Assembly (NCBI GenBank): GCA_041660405.1
Contig: JBAZWL010000013.1
Span: 50,975 to 114,974, forward strand
Direction of reading: 5' to 3'
From: Taibaiella sp041660405
GTDB lineage: Bacteria; Bacteroidota; Bacteroidia; Chitinophagales; Chitinophagaceae
DNA: 64,000 nt
The translations under genes and the position numbers were made by a program. Below are positions 7,503 to 16,340 of this stretch, in pieces (within the stretch, counting starts at the first letter, position 1; every line of letters starts with the position of its first letter). A model generated the notes under the pieces. The model saw only the letters and a program-made list of their open reading frames with translations. It was not told where the DNA came from and searched no databases.

Positions 7503-8171
7503 ATGGGCAATTTATTCCGCGGGAATACTGAAAAAAAACTTTATGCTTGGATAGACCCAACGAACTGGTTCATAGCGCACAACATAGGAATGTATGGTCA
7601 CCTTAGCTGTACACCACCAGCTGAGAATAATACTGCTGAAGAAAATTTACTCTTTATTCCAAACCCAAAGTATAAAGGTGGCGTCACCCCTTATCATAAC
7701 AATGTCGCAAAGAAAATTCGTACCGAATACACTTTTGAATTTTATAGACCGCCATTATATCCCTCAAGAACACAGGCATTTTATGCATTGTATTCGCTTG
7801 AGCATGCAGAACAATATAAACGATTTCATGAAGCCCATGTAAAAGATCGCATTTTAATTAGTGGTATTCCCGTAGGTGAATGTCATTATTCTATTCATGA
7901 TTCAGGGTGGTTCGATTTCCTTTGTAAAGATGCCAATTTTGATGATCATACCATTACCCAAAGTGCTGAGTCTTATTGGAAAGGACTATCAGTTAGCCAG
8001 TGTGAACTGAAGCTTTATGGTCACCCATGGTCACAACCAGAAACGTGGGAAATATTATTTTATGGAACATTAAAAATTTCAGAAAGCAGTAAAAATGAAG
8101 TGAAAGAACTTTTTAACAAAGCATATCTACAAAATCCCTTAGCATATCCTTTCATGCATACAAAACCATGA
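7503..8171 (+). CDS. uncharacterised 222-residue protein beside the integrase
   Basis: I do not recognise it with certainty. The segment YRPPLYPSRTQAFYALYSLEHAEQYKRF resembles DUF2441-like proteins, in which a pair of basic residues before a PSR motif is followed by a helix. Several Trp, His and Tyr residues are spread through the second half (YHSIHDSGWFDFL-like, YGHPWSQPETWEILFYG). There is no signal peptide or membrane segment. An AAGGACGAG ribosome site precedes the ATG. The stop overlaps the integrase ATG by four bases (ATGA), so the two are translated together. Being first in the element and coupled to int, it could be an accessory or defence gene. Confidence 0.7.
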   Translation: MGNLFRGNTEKKLYAWIDPTNWFIAHNIGMYGHLSCTPPAENNTAEENLLFIPNPKYKGGVTPYHNNVAKKIRTEYTFEFYRPPLYPSRTQAFYALYSLEHAEQYKRFHEAHVKDRILISGIPVGECHYSIHDSGWFDFLCKDANFDDHTITQSAESYWKGLSVSQCELKLYGHPWSQPETWEILFYGTLKISESSKNEVKELFNKAYLQNPLAYPFMHTKP

Positions 8172-9349
8172 TATTAACTGATACAAAAATTCGTACCATT
8201 AAAGCTCGTGACAAGGCTTACAAACTAACTGATGGAAAAGGACTTTTCCTCTTAATTTCACCAACCGGATCAAAATACTGGCGATTCAAATATCGTTTTG
8301 CAGGAAAAGAAAAATTAATAGCATTAGGTGTTTATCCTGAAGTGTCATTAGCACAAGCAAGAGCAAAACGTGATGAAGCGCGTAAATTATTAGCTAACGA
8401 TACAGATCCTGGGCTACTAAAGCAGCTTAATAAACGAGCAAGAAAAACCGCATCTGAAAATAGCTTTGAAGCTGTTGCTCGCGAATGGTATGCTAAATTT
8501 TCCATTCAGTGGACACCCAATCACGGGCAAAGAATTTTAATACGTTTAGAAAAAGATATTTTCCCTTGGCTTGGCAGTCGCCCTATTAATGAAATTACTG
8601 CTCAAGAATTATTAAGCGCATTACGCAGAATTGAAAATCGTGGAGCTATTGAAACTGCTCATAGAGCGCAACAAAATTGCAGTCAGGTTTTTCGTTATGC
8701 AATAGCCACTGGACGTGCGGAACGTGATCCTTGTCCTGATTTACGTGGCGCACTACAACCAGTAAATACACGTCATCATGCCTCTATTACCGATCCGAAA
8801 GAAATAGCAAAATTATTACGCTCCATTCAGGACTATGAAGGTTATTTTGTTACTAAATGTGCACTAGGTTTAGCTCCTCTAGTATTTGTACGCCCTGGTG
8901 AACTAAGAAACGCTGAATGGGAAGAAGTTAATTTTGAAACTGCTGAATGGCGAATCCCTGCTGAAAAGATGAAAATGAGATCTATTCATATTGTCCTTCT
9001 GTCGACTCAAGCCATTAATATTTTACAAGAATTACATGCACTCACAGGAACAGGGAAATATATATTTCCAAGTGTAAGAACACCAAATCGCCCAATGTCA
9101 GAAAATACTGTATTAGGCGCATTACGACGGCTTGGTTACACAAAAAATGAAATGACCGGCCATGGTTTTCGCAGCATGGCCTCTACCCTTTTAAACGAAC
9201 AAGGTTGGAATCGTGATGCTATTGAACGACAGCTTGCACATTCCGAACGTAATTCGGTACGTGCTGCTTATAACTATGCAGAGCACTTACCAGAGCGACG
9301 CAAAATGATGCAGCACTGGGCTGATTATTTAGAAAGTTTAAATCCTTAG
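8168..9349 (+). CDS. int: P4-type tyrosine recombinase (integrase)
   Basis: The 393-residue protein has the DUF4102 arm-binding domain at residues about 1-85 (TDGKGLFLLISPTGSKYWRF, LGVYPEVSLAQAR). A SAM-like core-binding region follows, then the C-terminal catalytic domain. The catalytic set is complete: R242 in VRPGEL, H332 and R335 in GHGFRSMAS, H358 in QLAHSE and Y368 in AAYNY. It should integrate and excise the element at the ssrA repeats. It is coupled to the preceding gene by a four-base overlap and shows no sign of decay. Confidence 0.95.
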   Translation: MILTDTKIRTIKARDKAYKLTDGKGLFLLISPTGSKYWRFKYRFAGKEKLIALGVYPEVSLAQARAKRDEARKLLANDTDPGLLKQLNKRARKTASENSFEAVAREWYAKFSIQWTPNHGQRILIRLEKDIFPWLGSRPINEITAQELLSALRRIENRGAIETAHRAQQNCSQVFRYAIATGRAERDPCPDLRGALQPVNTRHHASITDPKEIAKLLRSIQDYEGYFVTKCALGLAPLVFVRPGELRNAEWEEVNFETAEWRIPAEKMKMRSIHIVLLSTQAINILQELHALTGTGKYIFPSVRTPNRPMSENTVLGALRRLGYTKNEMTGHGFRSMASTLLNEQGWNRDAIERQLAHSERNSVRAAYNYAEHLPERRKMMQHWADYLESLNP

Positions 9350-9383
9350 TAAAGCTCTTCACAATGAGAATAGAATATTTTAT

Positions 9384-10082
9384 ATGAATAATATTGCAAT
9401 AACCACAGTAGAACTCCGTGAATACTTTCCTGAAAACACAAAGAAGGAAGATTTAGAAGAACTAACATTAGAGATTAACTGTTACATACAATCCACTATT
9501 CATGGCATTGCCAACGAAAAAAATAAACATGACAATTATTTAAAAATAAAGAAAATTAAAGATGCCATTACAGAACTGAGAAATTCCTTAGAAATAGCAA
9601 AAGAAGTCTTCCATGGTAGTCTTGGTGATACGCTACTAGAATGTTTTGATAACTGCCGTGAAATTAAAATGATAAAAAATTGTATCAAAGAAAATTCTCG
9701 TGCAAATGGATTCAAAAAAGATCTCGTGATAAACTTATTTGAATTAACCTATATTGCATGTGAGATCGCATGTAAAAAATTAAATTTTACACTCGGCAAA
9801 CACAATGATTCCAATCAATCAAGAAAAAGGGGAATAGTTTCTTTTTTGGGAATTTGTCGCCTTATTGCCGATAAAATGAATCTACAAATAAGTAACGAGG
9901 CTGTTAAAAAATACATAACAGAGGCTATCAATAGTCGCGAATTAACCTTTAAAACGATCAGCCACATAAAAGAAAACGAACTATACCAAGAAAAAGGAAC
10001 AGTACCCTTCGATATTTATTATGACACGCTACAAGAAATAAAACTAGGTATGAATCTTGATAAAAATGCAAAGGATTCATAA
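9384..10082 (+). CDS. uncharacterised 232-residue element protein
   Basis: No recognised family. The protein is Lys-, Asn- and Glu-rich and predicted mainly helical. A long Lys-rich segment (residues about 35-75) could form a coiled coil. A Cys/Ala-rich helix (TYIACEIACKKLNF) occurs near residue 125. It has no signal peptide and no metal-binding pattern. It lies between the integrase and alpA, 34 bases after int, and probably shares its transcript. The base composition is as AT-rich as the rest of the element. Confidence 0.6.
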   Translation: MNNIAITTVELREYFPENTKKEDLEELTLEINCYIQSTIHGIANEKNKHDNYLKIKKIKDAITELRNSLEIAKEVFHGSLGDTLLECFDNCREIKMIKNCIKENSRANGFKKDLVINLFELTYIACEIACKKLNFTLGKHNDSNQSRKRGIVSFLGICRLIADKMNLQISNEAVKKYITEAINSRELTFKTISHIKENELYQEKGTVPFDIYYDTLQEIKLGMNLDKNAKDS

Positions 10083-10096
10083 CTATCTCACAGTTT

Positions 10097-10140
10097 TTAA
10101 TCATGATTAACTACCTCATCCGATAACTAACCATGAGGTA
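10097..10140. promoter_or_regulatory. two dyads in front of alpA
   Basis: The perfect 14-bp palindrome TTAATCATGATTAA (10097-10110) is followed immediately by TACCTCAT-N13-ATGAGGTA (10112-10140). The second arm contains the GAGG ribosome site of alpA. This could be an AlpA or repressor operator, and as RNA it could mask the ribosome site. Confidence 0.5.
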
Positions 10141-10145
10141 TTAAA

Positions 10146-10355
10146 ATGATTCATACGATCCTTAGACTTCCACAAGTAAAGCAACGAACAGGACTATCTC
10201 GATCTTCAATTTATCAAAAAGTTTCTAAAAAAGAGTTCCCTGCTCCCATATCTTTGGGAATGCGCTCTGTTGGTTGGGTCGATCAAGAAATAAGTGATTG
10301 GGTGACACAACGTGTTAATCAATCTCGCCCCAAACAAGGGGGTAAAACAGAATGA
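10146..10355 (+). CDS. alpA: AlpA family transcriptional regulator
   Basis: This 69-residue winged-helix protein has the AlpA pattern LRLPQVKQRTGLSRSSIYQK, then FPAPISLGMRSVGWVDQEISDWV. AlpA proteins in P4-like elements activate integrase or excision functions. It overlaps the next gene by four bases, so alpA, the CHC2 gene and the helicase gene form one operon. Two dyads directly upstream are candidate operators. Confidence 0.9.
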   Translation: MIHTILRLPQVKQRTGLSRSSIYQKVSKKEFPAPISLGMRSVGWVDQEISDWVTQRVNQSRPKQGGKTE

Positions 10356-10723
10356 AGAATCTTTCAAACAAAACCACCAGTCGCTTAGGGGCGCCGGTGG
10401 CTAAACTAACTAGTAACAAAAAAAATTATACCACAAAATTTAATGGTGAATTTAATCCATCACGATTACCTATGCCAATCATTGTGTTAGATATATTTGG
10501 AGAAAAAGTTAAGAAAGCAAATCGTGGAGGATATTGGAAAGTACATTGTCCTTTCCATGATGATTCAAATCCAAGCTTACATATACATCAAGTTTCTGGG
10601 CATTTTCGCTGTCACGCTTGTGGAGCTAAGAGTGGAAATATTCTTGCTTATTATATGAAAAAGACCGGAGAAAGTTTTGTTGAAGCAGCAAAATCTCTTG
10701 GCGCTTGGGAGATAAAATCATGA
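10352..10723 (+). CDS. CHC2 zinc-finger primase fragment
   Basis: The 123-residue protein carries the DnaG-type CHC2 zinc finger: C66-P-F-H69 and C87-H-A-C90, with the typical DDSNPSLHIH and HFRCHACGAKSGNILAY segments. It lacks the TOPRIM catalytic domain, which is encoded by the next gene. The element thus encodes its primase as two polypeptides. Its stop overlaps the next ATG (ATGA). Confidence 0.88.
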   Translation: MKNLSNKTTSRLGAPVAKLTSNKKNYTTKFNGEFNPSRLPMPIIVLDIFGEKVKKANRGGYWKVHCPFHDDSNPSLHIHQVSGHFRCHACGAKSGNILAYYMKKTGESFVEAAKSLGAWEIKS

Positions 10724-12807
10724 GTCATTTTGATACTCCCGAACAAGCTGCACAATTCTTCGCAGTAAAGCCTTTATCTCAAGGCTATGTTTTTAAATGC
10801 CTACATCCTTATGTAGACACCTATGGCCATATTATTTTTTGGCGCATTCGATGCAAACATCCTAATGGTGAGAAGTGGATACGATCTATGCATAAAGATG
10901 AAACAGGGAAGTATCACCTATGTGAACCCCCTCATCTAAAAGATAAACTTAAACCGTTATATGGGTTACCATTGCTAGCACAAAACCCTAATGCAATTAT
11001 CTGGCTACCAGAAGGTGAAAATTGTGTTGATGTATTTAATCAATATTTTAATAACCATAATTTAAAGCATCAGCATATTGCAATCACAAGCGGTGGTGCA
11101 ACAAGTGATGATAAAGCAGATTGGCAACCATTAGCTGGTAGAACAGTTATTCTTTGGGGTGATAATGATAAGTCTGGTGAAAAATACGTCAAGCATGTTA
11201 AAAAAATTCTAGAACCTATTGGCTGTGCAATTCAAATTGTAAATATATCAGTTTTAAACTTACCAGAAAAAGGCGATGTTGTAGATTGGCTTGCATTAAA
11301 TCCAACTGTAAGAGTTGATGATATTATTGCCCTGCCTATGACAGATCAATTTAGTCCAGAAATTGCGGAAGATTCAAACTGTGAGCCTGATGCAAACAAT
11401 GAAAAACAAAGTCAAGCATCTATGCTTGTTGCCTTTGTGGACACAGAAACAGAACTTTTTCACGACAAAAATGGAGATGTATATGCTCAATATAAATCAA
11501 CCAGAGAAACGCGACGAATAGACGGCCGGCAATTTAAAAATTGGCTTGTCTCTTGTTTTTATAAACAAACTGGAAAATCTGCGCGAGATCAATCTATTCG
11601 TGAAGCAATTAGCACCTTGTCTGGTTTAGCACGCGAGCGAGGAAGTTGCCATGAAGTAAGTGTTCGTGTAGGAATGTATGACGATATTTATTATCTTGAT
11701 TTAGGTGAGCCAGGATTAAACCGAGCCGTAAAAATCAGTGCTGGTGATTGGGAGATAATTGATAATCCTCCTATTTACTTTTTAAGACCAGAAACGATGA
11801 GAGCATTACCCGAGCCAATATCAGGCTCAAATATATCTTTACTATGGCAACTAGTAAATATCCCAGAAAATGCACGTTACCTTGTCATAGCTTGGTTAGC
11901 GGAATGTTTACGACCCGATACACCTTTCCCTATATTAGAACTTTTCGGTGAGCAAGGAAGTGCGAAAAGCACGACTCAAACATTGTTACGTAAACTCATT
12001 GATCCAAATGCTAGCATTCTTCGTGCAGCTCCCAAAACTCCAGAAGACGTATTCATATGCGCAGCTGTAAACTGGATAACAAGCTATGAAAATGTGAGCC
12101 ATCTTTCGCATGCCATGCAGGATGCGCTTTGCATGCTTTCTACTGGTGCTGGATTTGCAAAACGTAAACTATACAGCGATGCAGATGAATCTGTGATTGA
12201 GGCTAAACGTCCCATTATTCTCAATGGTATTAGCGTGGCAGTAACAGCACAAGATCTTGTTGACCGTACATTATCAATTGAAACACCCACAATTAAAGAA
12301 CGCACAGAAACGACAAAATTACAAAAGAATTTTGACTTAATCAGCGGAAAAATATTAGGGGGTCTTTTAGATATTGTGGCTCAAGCTTTATATATTTTGC
12401 CTTCGATAAAATTACCTCCCGAAGAACAACCTCGATTACTTGAATTTGTTTATTTCGGTATGGCTATTGCTCGCGTAATGGGGGGCACTGAGAATGATTT
12501 TTTATCACAGTTTAACTTCGCCAGAGAAGAATCAATAGCTCGTACAATTGATGCCAGTCCTGTAGCCTCAGTTATGATTGAATGGTGCGAAACTTTCTCA
12601 TACACGAGAGAGATGACTGTGAAAGATCTTTACCAAACACTTGAACAAAACAAACCTAACCATTCAGATTCTTGGCCCCGTTCACCTAAGGGACTTGCTG
12701 ATGCGCTTAGACGGCTAGCCCCGGCTTTACGAATATTGGGTATAGAGTGTCGCTCTCTAGGAAAAAGGGGCAGCCATGTGTATTGGGAAATAAAACCACG
12801 CAGATAG
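10720..12807 (+). CDS. TOPRIM/helicase replication protein of the element
   Basis: The 695-residue protein begins with a TOPRIM-like region (residues about 90-170), with IIWLPEGENC for the catalytic Glu and VILWGDNDKSGE for the DxD motif. From about residue 400 it has an SF3/DUF927-like ATPase, with Walker A FGEQGSAKST near 408-417 and an acidic segment WITSYENVSHL as a Walker B candidate. It probably primes and unwinds element DNA together with the CHC2 protein. I chose the ATG at 10720, which overlaps the preceding stop and follows a GGGAG ribosome site, over an earlier in-frame TTG at 10705. Confidence 0.85.
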   Translation: MSHFDTPEQAAQFFAVKPLSQGYVFKCLHPYVDTYGHIIFWRIRCKHPNGEKWIRSMHKDETGKYHLCEPPHLKDKLKPLYGLPLLAQNPNAIIWLPEGENCVDVFNQYFNNHNLKHQHIAITSGGATSDDKADWQPLAGRTVILWGDNDKSGEKYVKHVKKILEPIGCAIQIVNISVLNLPEKGDVVDWLALNPTVRVDDIIALPMTDQFSPEIAEDSNCEPDANNEKQSQASMLVAFVDTETELFHDKNGDVYAQYKSTRETRRIDGRQFKNWLVSCFYKQTGKSARDQSIREAISTLSGLARERGSCHEVSVRVGMYDDIYYLDLGEPGLNRAVKISAGDWEIIDNPPIYFLRPETMRALPEPISGSNISLLWQLVNIPENARYLVIAWLAECLRPDTPFPILELFGEQGSAKSTTQTLLRKLIDPNASILRAAPKTPEDVFICAAVNWITSYENVSHLSHAMQDALCMLSTGAGFAKRKLYSDADESVIEAKRPIILNGISVAVTAQDLVDRTLSIETPTIKERTETTKLQKNFDLISGKILGGLLDIVAQALYILPSIKLPPEEQPRLLEFVYFGMAIARVMGGTENDFLSQFNFAREESIARTIDASPVASVMIEWCETFSYTREMTVKDLYQTLEQNKPNHSDSWPRSPKGLADALRRLAPALRILGIECRSLGKRGSHVYWEIKPRR

Positions 12808-12820
12808 TCTTGCAATTCAT

Positions 12821-12873
12821 GTCGTCAATGTCGTGACATCTTGATTTGAGCACGACATCACGACATTGACGAC
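12821..12873. repeat. perfect 16-bp inverted repeat after the replication gene
   Basis: GTCGTCAATGTCGTGA (12821-12836) is repeated inverted at 12858-12873 with a 21-base loop that contains a further CGACATC copy. It sits 13 bases after the helicase stop and is not followed by a T run, so it is not a simple terminator. Multiple TGTCGTG half-sites beside a replication gene suggest an origin or replication-protein binding region. Confidence 0.6.
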
Positions 12874-12927
12874 TTCATTTGGAAATTATTATTTTTAATT
12901 AATCTGATCTGAACAGGAAAATAACAG

Positions 12928-13323
12928 ATGAAATTCAAAAAAGGTGCCTCAGGCAATATAACAGGAAGACCTAAGGGAATAGTTGATCAGCGTACAAAAC
13001 TAAGGAAGTTATTAGAACCCCATGCAGAGAAACTTGTACATCAAGCTGTGACAATGGCGTTAGCAGGCGACGCCAGCGCTTTAAAATTATGTATAGATAG
13101 ATTAATCCCCCCTATACGAGCGCGAGATGAATCTACTCCTCCCATCAATACAAAAGGCTCTTTGGTTGACCAAGGTGAAGCAGTTATAGCCGCGATGAAT
13201 ACTGGAAGAGTTTCTCAAAATGAAGCAATTAATGCACTGCAGGCAATGATAACCCTGAGCAAAATTAAAGAGACGCATGATCTCGAGCAAAGAATCGCAG
13301 CACTAGAAGATAAAGAAATATAA
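12928..13323 (+). CDS. DUF5681-like protein
   Basis: The 131-residue protein opens with FKKGASGNITGRPKG, the signature of the DUF5681 family found in phages and integrative elements. A helical region follows (LVHQAVTMALAGDASALKLCIDRLIPP) and then a C-terminal coiled-coil-like tail (ETHDLEQRIAALEDKEI). The molecular function is unknown. It is preceded by an ACAGGAAAATAAC ribosome region and followed after 24 bases by another small gene. Confidence 0.8.
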   Translation: MKFKKGASGNITGRPKGIVDQRTKLRKLLEPHAEKLVHQAVTMALAGDASALKLCIDRLIPPIRARDESTPPINTKGSLVDQGEAVIAAMNTGRVSQNEAINALQAMITLSKIKETHDLEQRIAALEDKEI

Positions 13324-13347
13324 AATTTCAACGATTGGGGACGAATT

Positions 13348-13656
13348 ATGAAAAAATTAATTAATCGCATTATAGCTCTTGAAGATGCATACCAAAACAC
13401 ACAGCCATTGGAAGATGAAAAATATTTAGAGGACTGCACCACGCAGGAAGAAGCAATAGAACTTTTCTTAAGAAAAACCACTATGCGTCCTAATGGAAAA
13501 AAACGATGGGCACCAATTTGTCTTCTGCGAGCTAATGCAATTAATAAACATCGTCCCGTGGTATATCAGTCAAAAGAAGAACAAGAAATTGCTTATCAAG
13601 AAGCCACTGGTTTTTTTGCAGATAAAATGATCAAGGTAGAAAATGAATCTAAGTAA
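13348..13656 (+). CDS. uncharacterised 102-residue element protein
   Basis: No recognised family. The protein is charged and has a helical start (KKLINRIIALEDAY) that echoes the coiled-coil tail of the preceding gene. A Trp/Arg-rich middle (RPNGKKRWAPICLLRAN) and a helical C-terminus follow. A GGGGACG ribosome site precedes the ATG. It probably belongs to the same transcript as the DUF5681-like gene. Confidence 0.6.
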   Translation: MKKLINRIIALEDAYQNTQPLEDEKYLEDCTTQEEAIELFLRKTTMRPNGKKRWAPICLLRANAINKHRPVVYQSKEEQEIAYQEATGFFADKMIKVENESK

Positions 13657-13701
13657 ATGAAATTTTATCAGAGTTAAAATGCATCAACCAAGCAATTCTA
13701 T

Positions 13702-14223
13702 TTACTTTATGGTTCTGTAAACCACGATACATCTACATTCTCGAATATTTGCTTTACTTGCACCTAAACTTGTATCCCCAGGGAACATTAATTTTTCACC
13801 CATAACTTCAAATGGTTCATCAAAAAACTGAACTTGGCCGTCTGCTTCAATATGAGCATCACGAACCAAACTATCAGCCATGGTTATCCAATATTTAATC
13901 GTATGGCCAGATAAAGCTTTCAAAGATTCGCTATCTAACGGATCATAGAATATCGCTGGTAAATCACCAGTCACATCTGGGTTAGAATTTCTCATTCCAT
14001 ATTCAATGGCATTTTTACCTAAATATTTTTCAATATTCTCAACTGGTCGTCGTATTGATCCTTTTATACCGAATATCTTTTGGCGAAATGATTTGAAACA
14101 CAACAATCCAAATATCATGAATAATATACTGAGTATTAAGCCACCTTTAGCTAAGAATATGCAACCCGTAGCAATTAAAATAAAGCCACATATCCACACC
14201 ATGAAATTTAAAAATTCTTTCAC
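13702..14223 (-). CDS. membrane-anchored 173-residue cargo protein
   Basis: Two adjacent hydrophobic spans at the N-terminus (residues about 5-43, FMVWICGFILIATGCIFLA and LILSILFMIFGLLCF) are followed by a soluble domain of about 120 residues. That domain contains GDLPAIFYDPLDSESLKALSG. No family is recognised. It is the last of three minus-strand cargo genes and is preceded by a GCTTAT-N6-ATAAGC dyad (14246-14263). The topology suggests the soluble domain faces the cytosol. Confidence 0.6.
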   Translation of the reverse strand: MKEFLNFMVWICGFILIATGCIFLAKGGLILSILFMIFGLLCFKSFRQKIFGIKGSIRRPVENIEKYLGKNAIEYGMRNSNPDVTGDLPAIFYDPLDSESLKALSGHTIKYWITMADSLVRDAHIEADGQVQFFDEPFEVMGEKLMFPGDTSLGASKANIRECRCIVVYRTIK

Positions 14224-14299
14224 TATATACCTCTCACAATGTAGTGCTTATAACATAATAAGCTCATATTATGACAGAGAAAACTTCATGAAAATTAAA

Positions 14300-15127
14300 C
14301 TAAATTGGCTTTATGCTGCTGAATTTTGCTAAACACTCAGGATTCTCTACTTTGCCAGCCTCTGTCAAATTTGCATAGCCTAATAACGTTGCAGAAAATT
14401 TTACCGGATCACCCTTGTTCAATTCTGCAAGAGTATTATAAAGAGGGGAAGAATGAGAAATTAAAGTTTTATTTCTAAAATCAGAAAAAGTATTATTCCA
14501 GGTTTTAATAACCACTCTATCACTGATTCTGATTGAAATATAAGCGTCACCATCACTTGTCGTGCCCATTTCTTCAATAACACCTACCCAGTCACTAATT
14601 GAGGTAACTGATGGTTGTATATTTTTTATTGCTGCATCACGGGCTTTCCACACTGTGGATTTTTTCAGCTCATTTTCTGCCTGCGCATACAATGATACAT
14701 ATTGATCCATAGTGGCAATAAATTTCTTTTCTTGTTCTGGCATAAGAGATCCCAAAGTAATTTTCTCTTGGGTACCTGCTCCAATATTTTCATTACTGAC
14801 TTGCTGTGCAGTTGCACCAGAAACATTGACCTGATTATTTTCAAATGCAGACTCTTCTGTAAAAAAGTACACTGTAGTCACGATTAACCATGAAAATGTA
14901 ATAATCCTGGCAAAAGTGCTATAGCCCTTCCGTAATGTGAACCAAGAAAAAATCATAGGCAAAAGAAGGATACCTATGCTCAGAGAGAAGCTCATGTTTC
15001 TTTTGACATATTCTCCGCACTGAGCACATTTCAATGCATTTTGGGGCAGAACACTTTTACAATAAGGGCATTTTTCTGTGACCTTAGTCACCTGGGCATC
15101 TGAATTACTAGTATCATTTTGGCTCAT
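14300..15127 (-). CDS. zinc-ribbon membrane protein
   Basis: The 275-residue protein has an N-terminal double-Cys zinc ribbon (CPYCKSVLPQNALKCAQCGE, residues about 19-38). Two close membrane spans follow (residues about 46-86), then a soluble domain of about 180 residues. The latter contains ARDAAIKNIQPSVTSISDWVGVIEEMG and a beta-rich segment (ISIRISDRVVIKTWNN). The function is unknown. A CTAAG-N5-CTTAG palindrome lies 29 bases upstream of the start, the same site found around the XRE gene. It is likely part of an XRE-controlled set. Confidence 0.65.
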   Translation of the reverse strand: MSQNDTSNSDAQVTKVTEKCPYCKSVLPQNALKCAQCGEYVKRNMSFSLSIGILLLPMIFSWFTLRKGYSTFARIITFSWLIVTTVYFFTEESAFENNQVNVSGATAQQVSNENIGAGTQEKITLGSLMPEQEKKFIATMDQYVSLYAQAENELKKSTVWKARDAAIKNIQPSVTSISDWVGVIEEMGTTSDGDAYISIRISDRVVIKTWNNTFSDFRNKTLISHSSPLYNTLAELNKGDPVKFSATLLGYANLTEAGKVENPECLAKFSSIKPI

Positions 15128-15156
15128 TTTCTATCTCCTGAATGTACGCACCAATA

Positions 15157-15171
15157 CTAAGGATTACTTAG
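15157..15171. promoter_or_regulatory. CTAAG-N5-CTTAG palindrome (site A)
   Basis: CTAAGGATTACTTAG lies in the promoter region of the zinc-ribbon membrane protein gene. Identical half-sites with the same spacing occur twice in front of the XRE gene, and a variant occurs in front of the TIGR04255 gene. It is read as an operator for the element's XRE regulator. Confidence 0.6.
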
Positions 15172-15351
15172 CTTTATGTCAACAGTAAATATAAGGTTAT
15201 CATAGCTCTAAAATCTACAAACAACTAGGAAGGGTGCCAGGTTAAAGCGATAAATTTCTAATGATCTAAATTGGTATTTTCTTTCCAAGATTGCCCCAAT
15301 AAAAAACCTAAGAAATACTCAGAGCCTGCTGTGCTACTATAGAATGTTTAT

Positions 15352-16230
15352 TCATAATCTTGCAAGACTAGTTATCAAATCGTAAGTGAATCTTCCTTCT
15401 TTAGTAACAAATATTTGTGGTTTTGCTGTGCGCGCGTCGCGGATCACGCCTATTCCATCTTCATATATTTCAAATGAAACTATTTTACTATATGGCAATC
15501 TTAAACTTTTGCTCGAACTAGTAAAATAAATATTTTTATTAGTTACAATAAGATGGCCGTTGCTTACAAATACACGATTAATCACATTTACACTGTGCCC
15601 TACTGATCCGCCGATACGATATGAAAGTCCTTTCGCGATTCGCATACTTACCCCCCTAGAACCTCTAACATATTGTCTTTTTAGTTTATCTTCGTAATAA
15701 TCAATATTTCTAAAAAGCCAAACAATTTTTTCATTTTTTTGAAAGTTAATTTGTGTAATTTCTCCACTATTTACATCAGGTAGTTTACCATTTTGGATAC
15801 CATGTAAAATTTCAAATTGAGCAGATTTTGTAAGCAATCCATTTTTATTCAACTCCTGGGTAGTTATAGAGAATCTACTCATGAAATTTTCAAGACTAAA
15901 ATTCTCTAGTTCATCATGTTTGCTATTTGCAATGACATATTCTGTTCCTTTTTCCCAAGCTTTAAGAACAATTGCCCGCCTATCTTTATCTGAAATCAGA
16001 TGTTCTTTTTCTAAGGCTATGATTTTATTTTCTAATGCTTCAAATCTATTTAAATTGCTTAGCGGGGTTAATTCACCAATTATTTTTTCAACTCCTTCAT
16101 CATGCTTATCTTTACATTTGTCATGATACTTATTGAAAAAGAACAATTTATTCCCACAATAAGTACATGTAGGACAAAATATTTTTTCCAAATTCAATTT
16201 CATCTTTCCAAACATCGAATCAGATTTCAT
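15352..16230 (-). CDS. zinc-ribbon protein with a PH/GRAM-like C-terminal domain
   Basis: An N-terminal Cys cluster (CPTCTYCGNKLFFFNKYHDKCKDKH) resembles a zinc ribbon. A helical middle follows, then a C-terminal beta-rich domain of about 90 residues (SNGHLIVTNKNIYFTSSSKS, RLPYSKIVSFEIYEDGIGV) like bacterial PH or GRAM domains. The function is unknown. I chose the ATG at 16230, which follows a GTGAG ribosome site and gives 292 residues. The frame stays open to a GTG at 16281. The gene is divergent from the XRE regulator and shares its palindromic intergenic region. Confidence 0.65.
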   Translation of the reverse strand: MKSDSMFGKMKLNLEKIFCPTCTYCGNKLFFFNKYHDKCKDKHDEGVEKIIGELTPLSNLNRFEALENKIIALEKEHLISDKDRRAIVLKAWEKGTEYVIANSKHDELENFSLENFMSRFSITTQELNKNGLLTKSAQFEILHGIQNGKLPDVNSGEITQINFQKNEKIVWLFRNIDYYEDKLKRQYVRGSRGVSMRIAKGLSYRIGGSVGHSVNVINRVFVSNGHLIVTNKNIYFTSSSKSLRLPYSKIVSFEIYEDGIGVIRDARTAKPQIFVTKEGRFTYDLITSLARL

Positions 16231-16340
16231 ACATTTCTCACGATGGTAGTTCACTTTTATATCAAATGATGTAAGTAACACTAATAATATAGTAGTTAAT
16301 TTACTATTGATGATTTTACCTTGATCAATGATCTTTAATG

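Noticed and set aside
7295..7510. 71-residue minus-strand ORF over the ssrA 3' end
   Set aside because: It lies over the tmRNA acceptor end, the terminator and the integrase arm repeats; no ribosome site and no recognisable motif.
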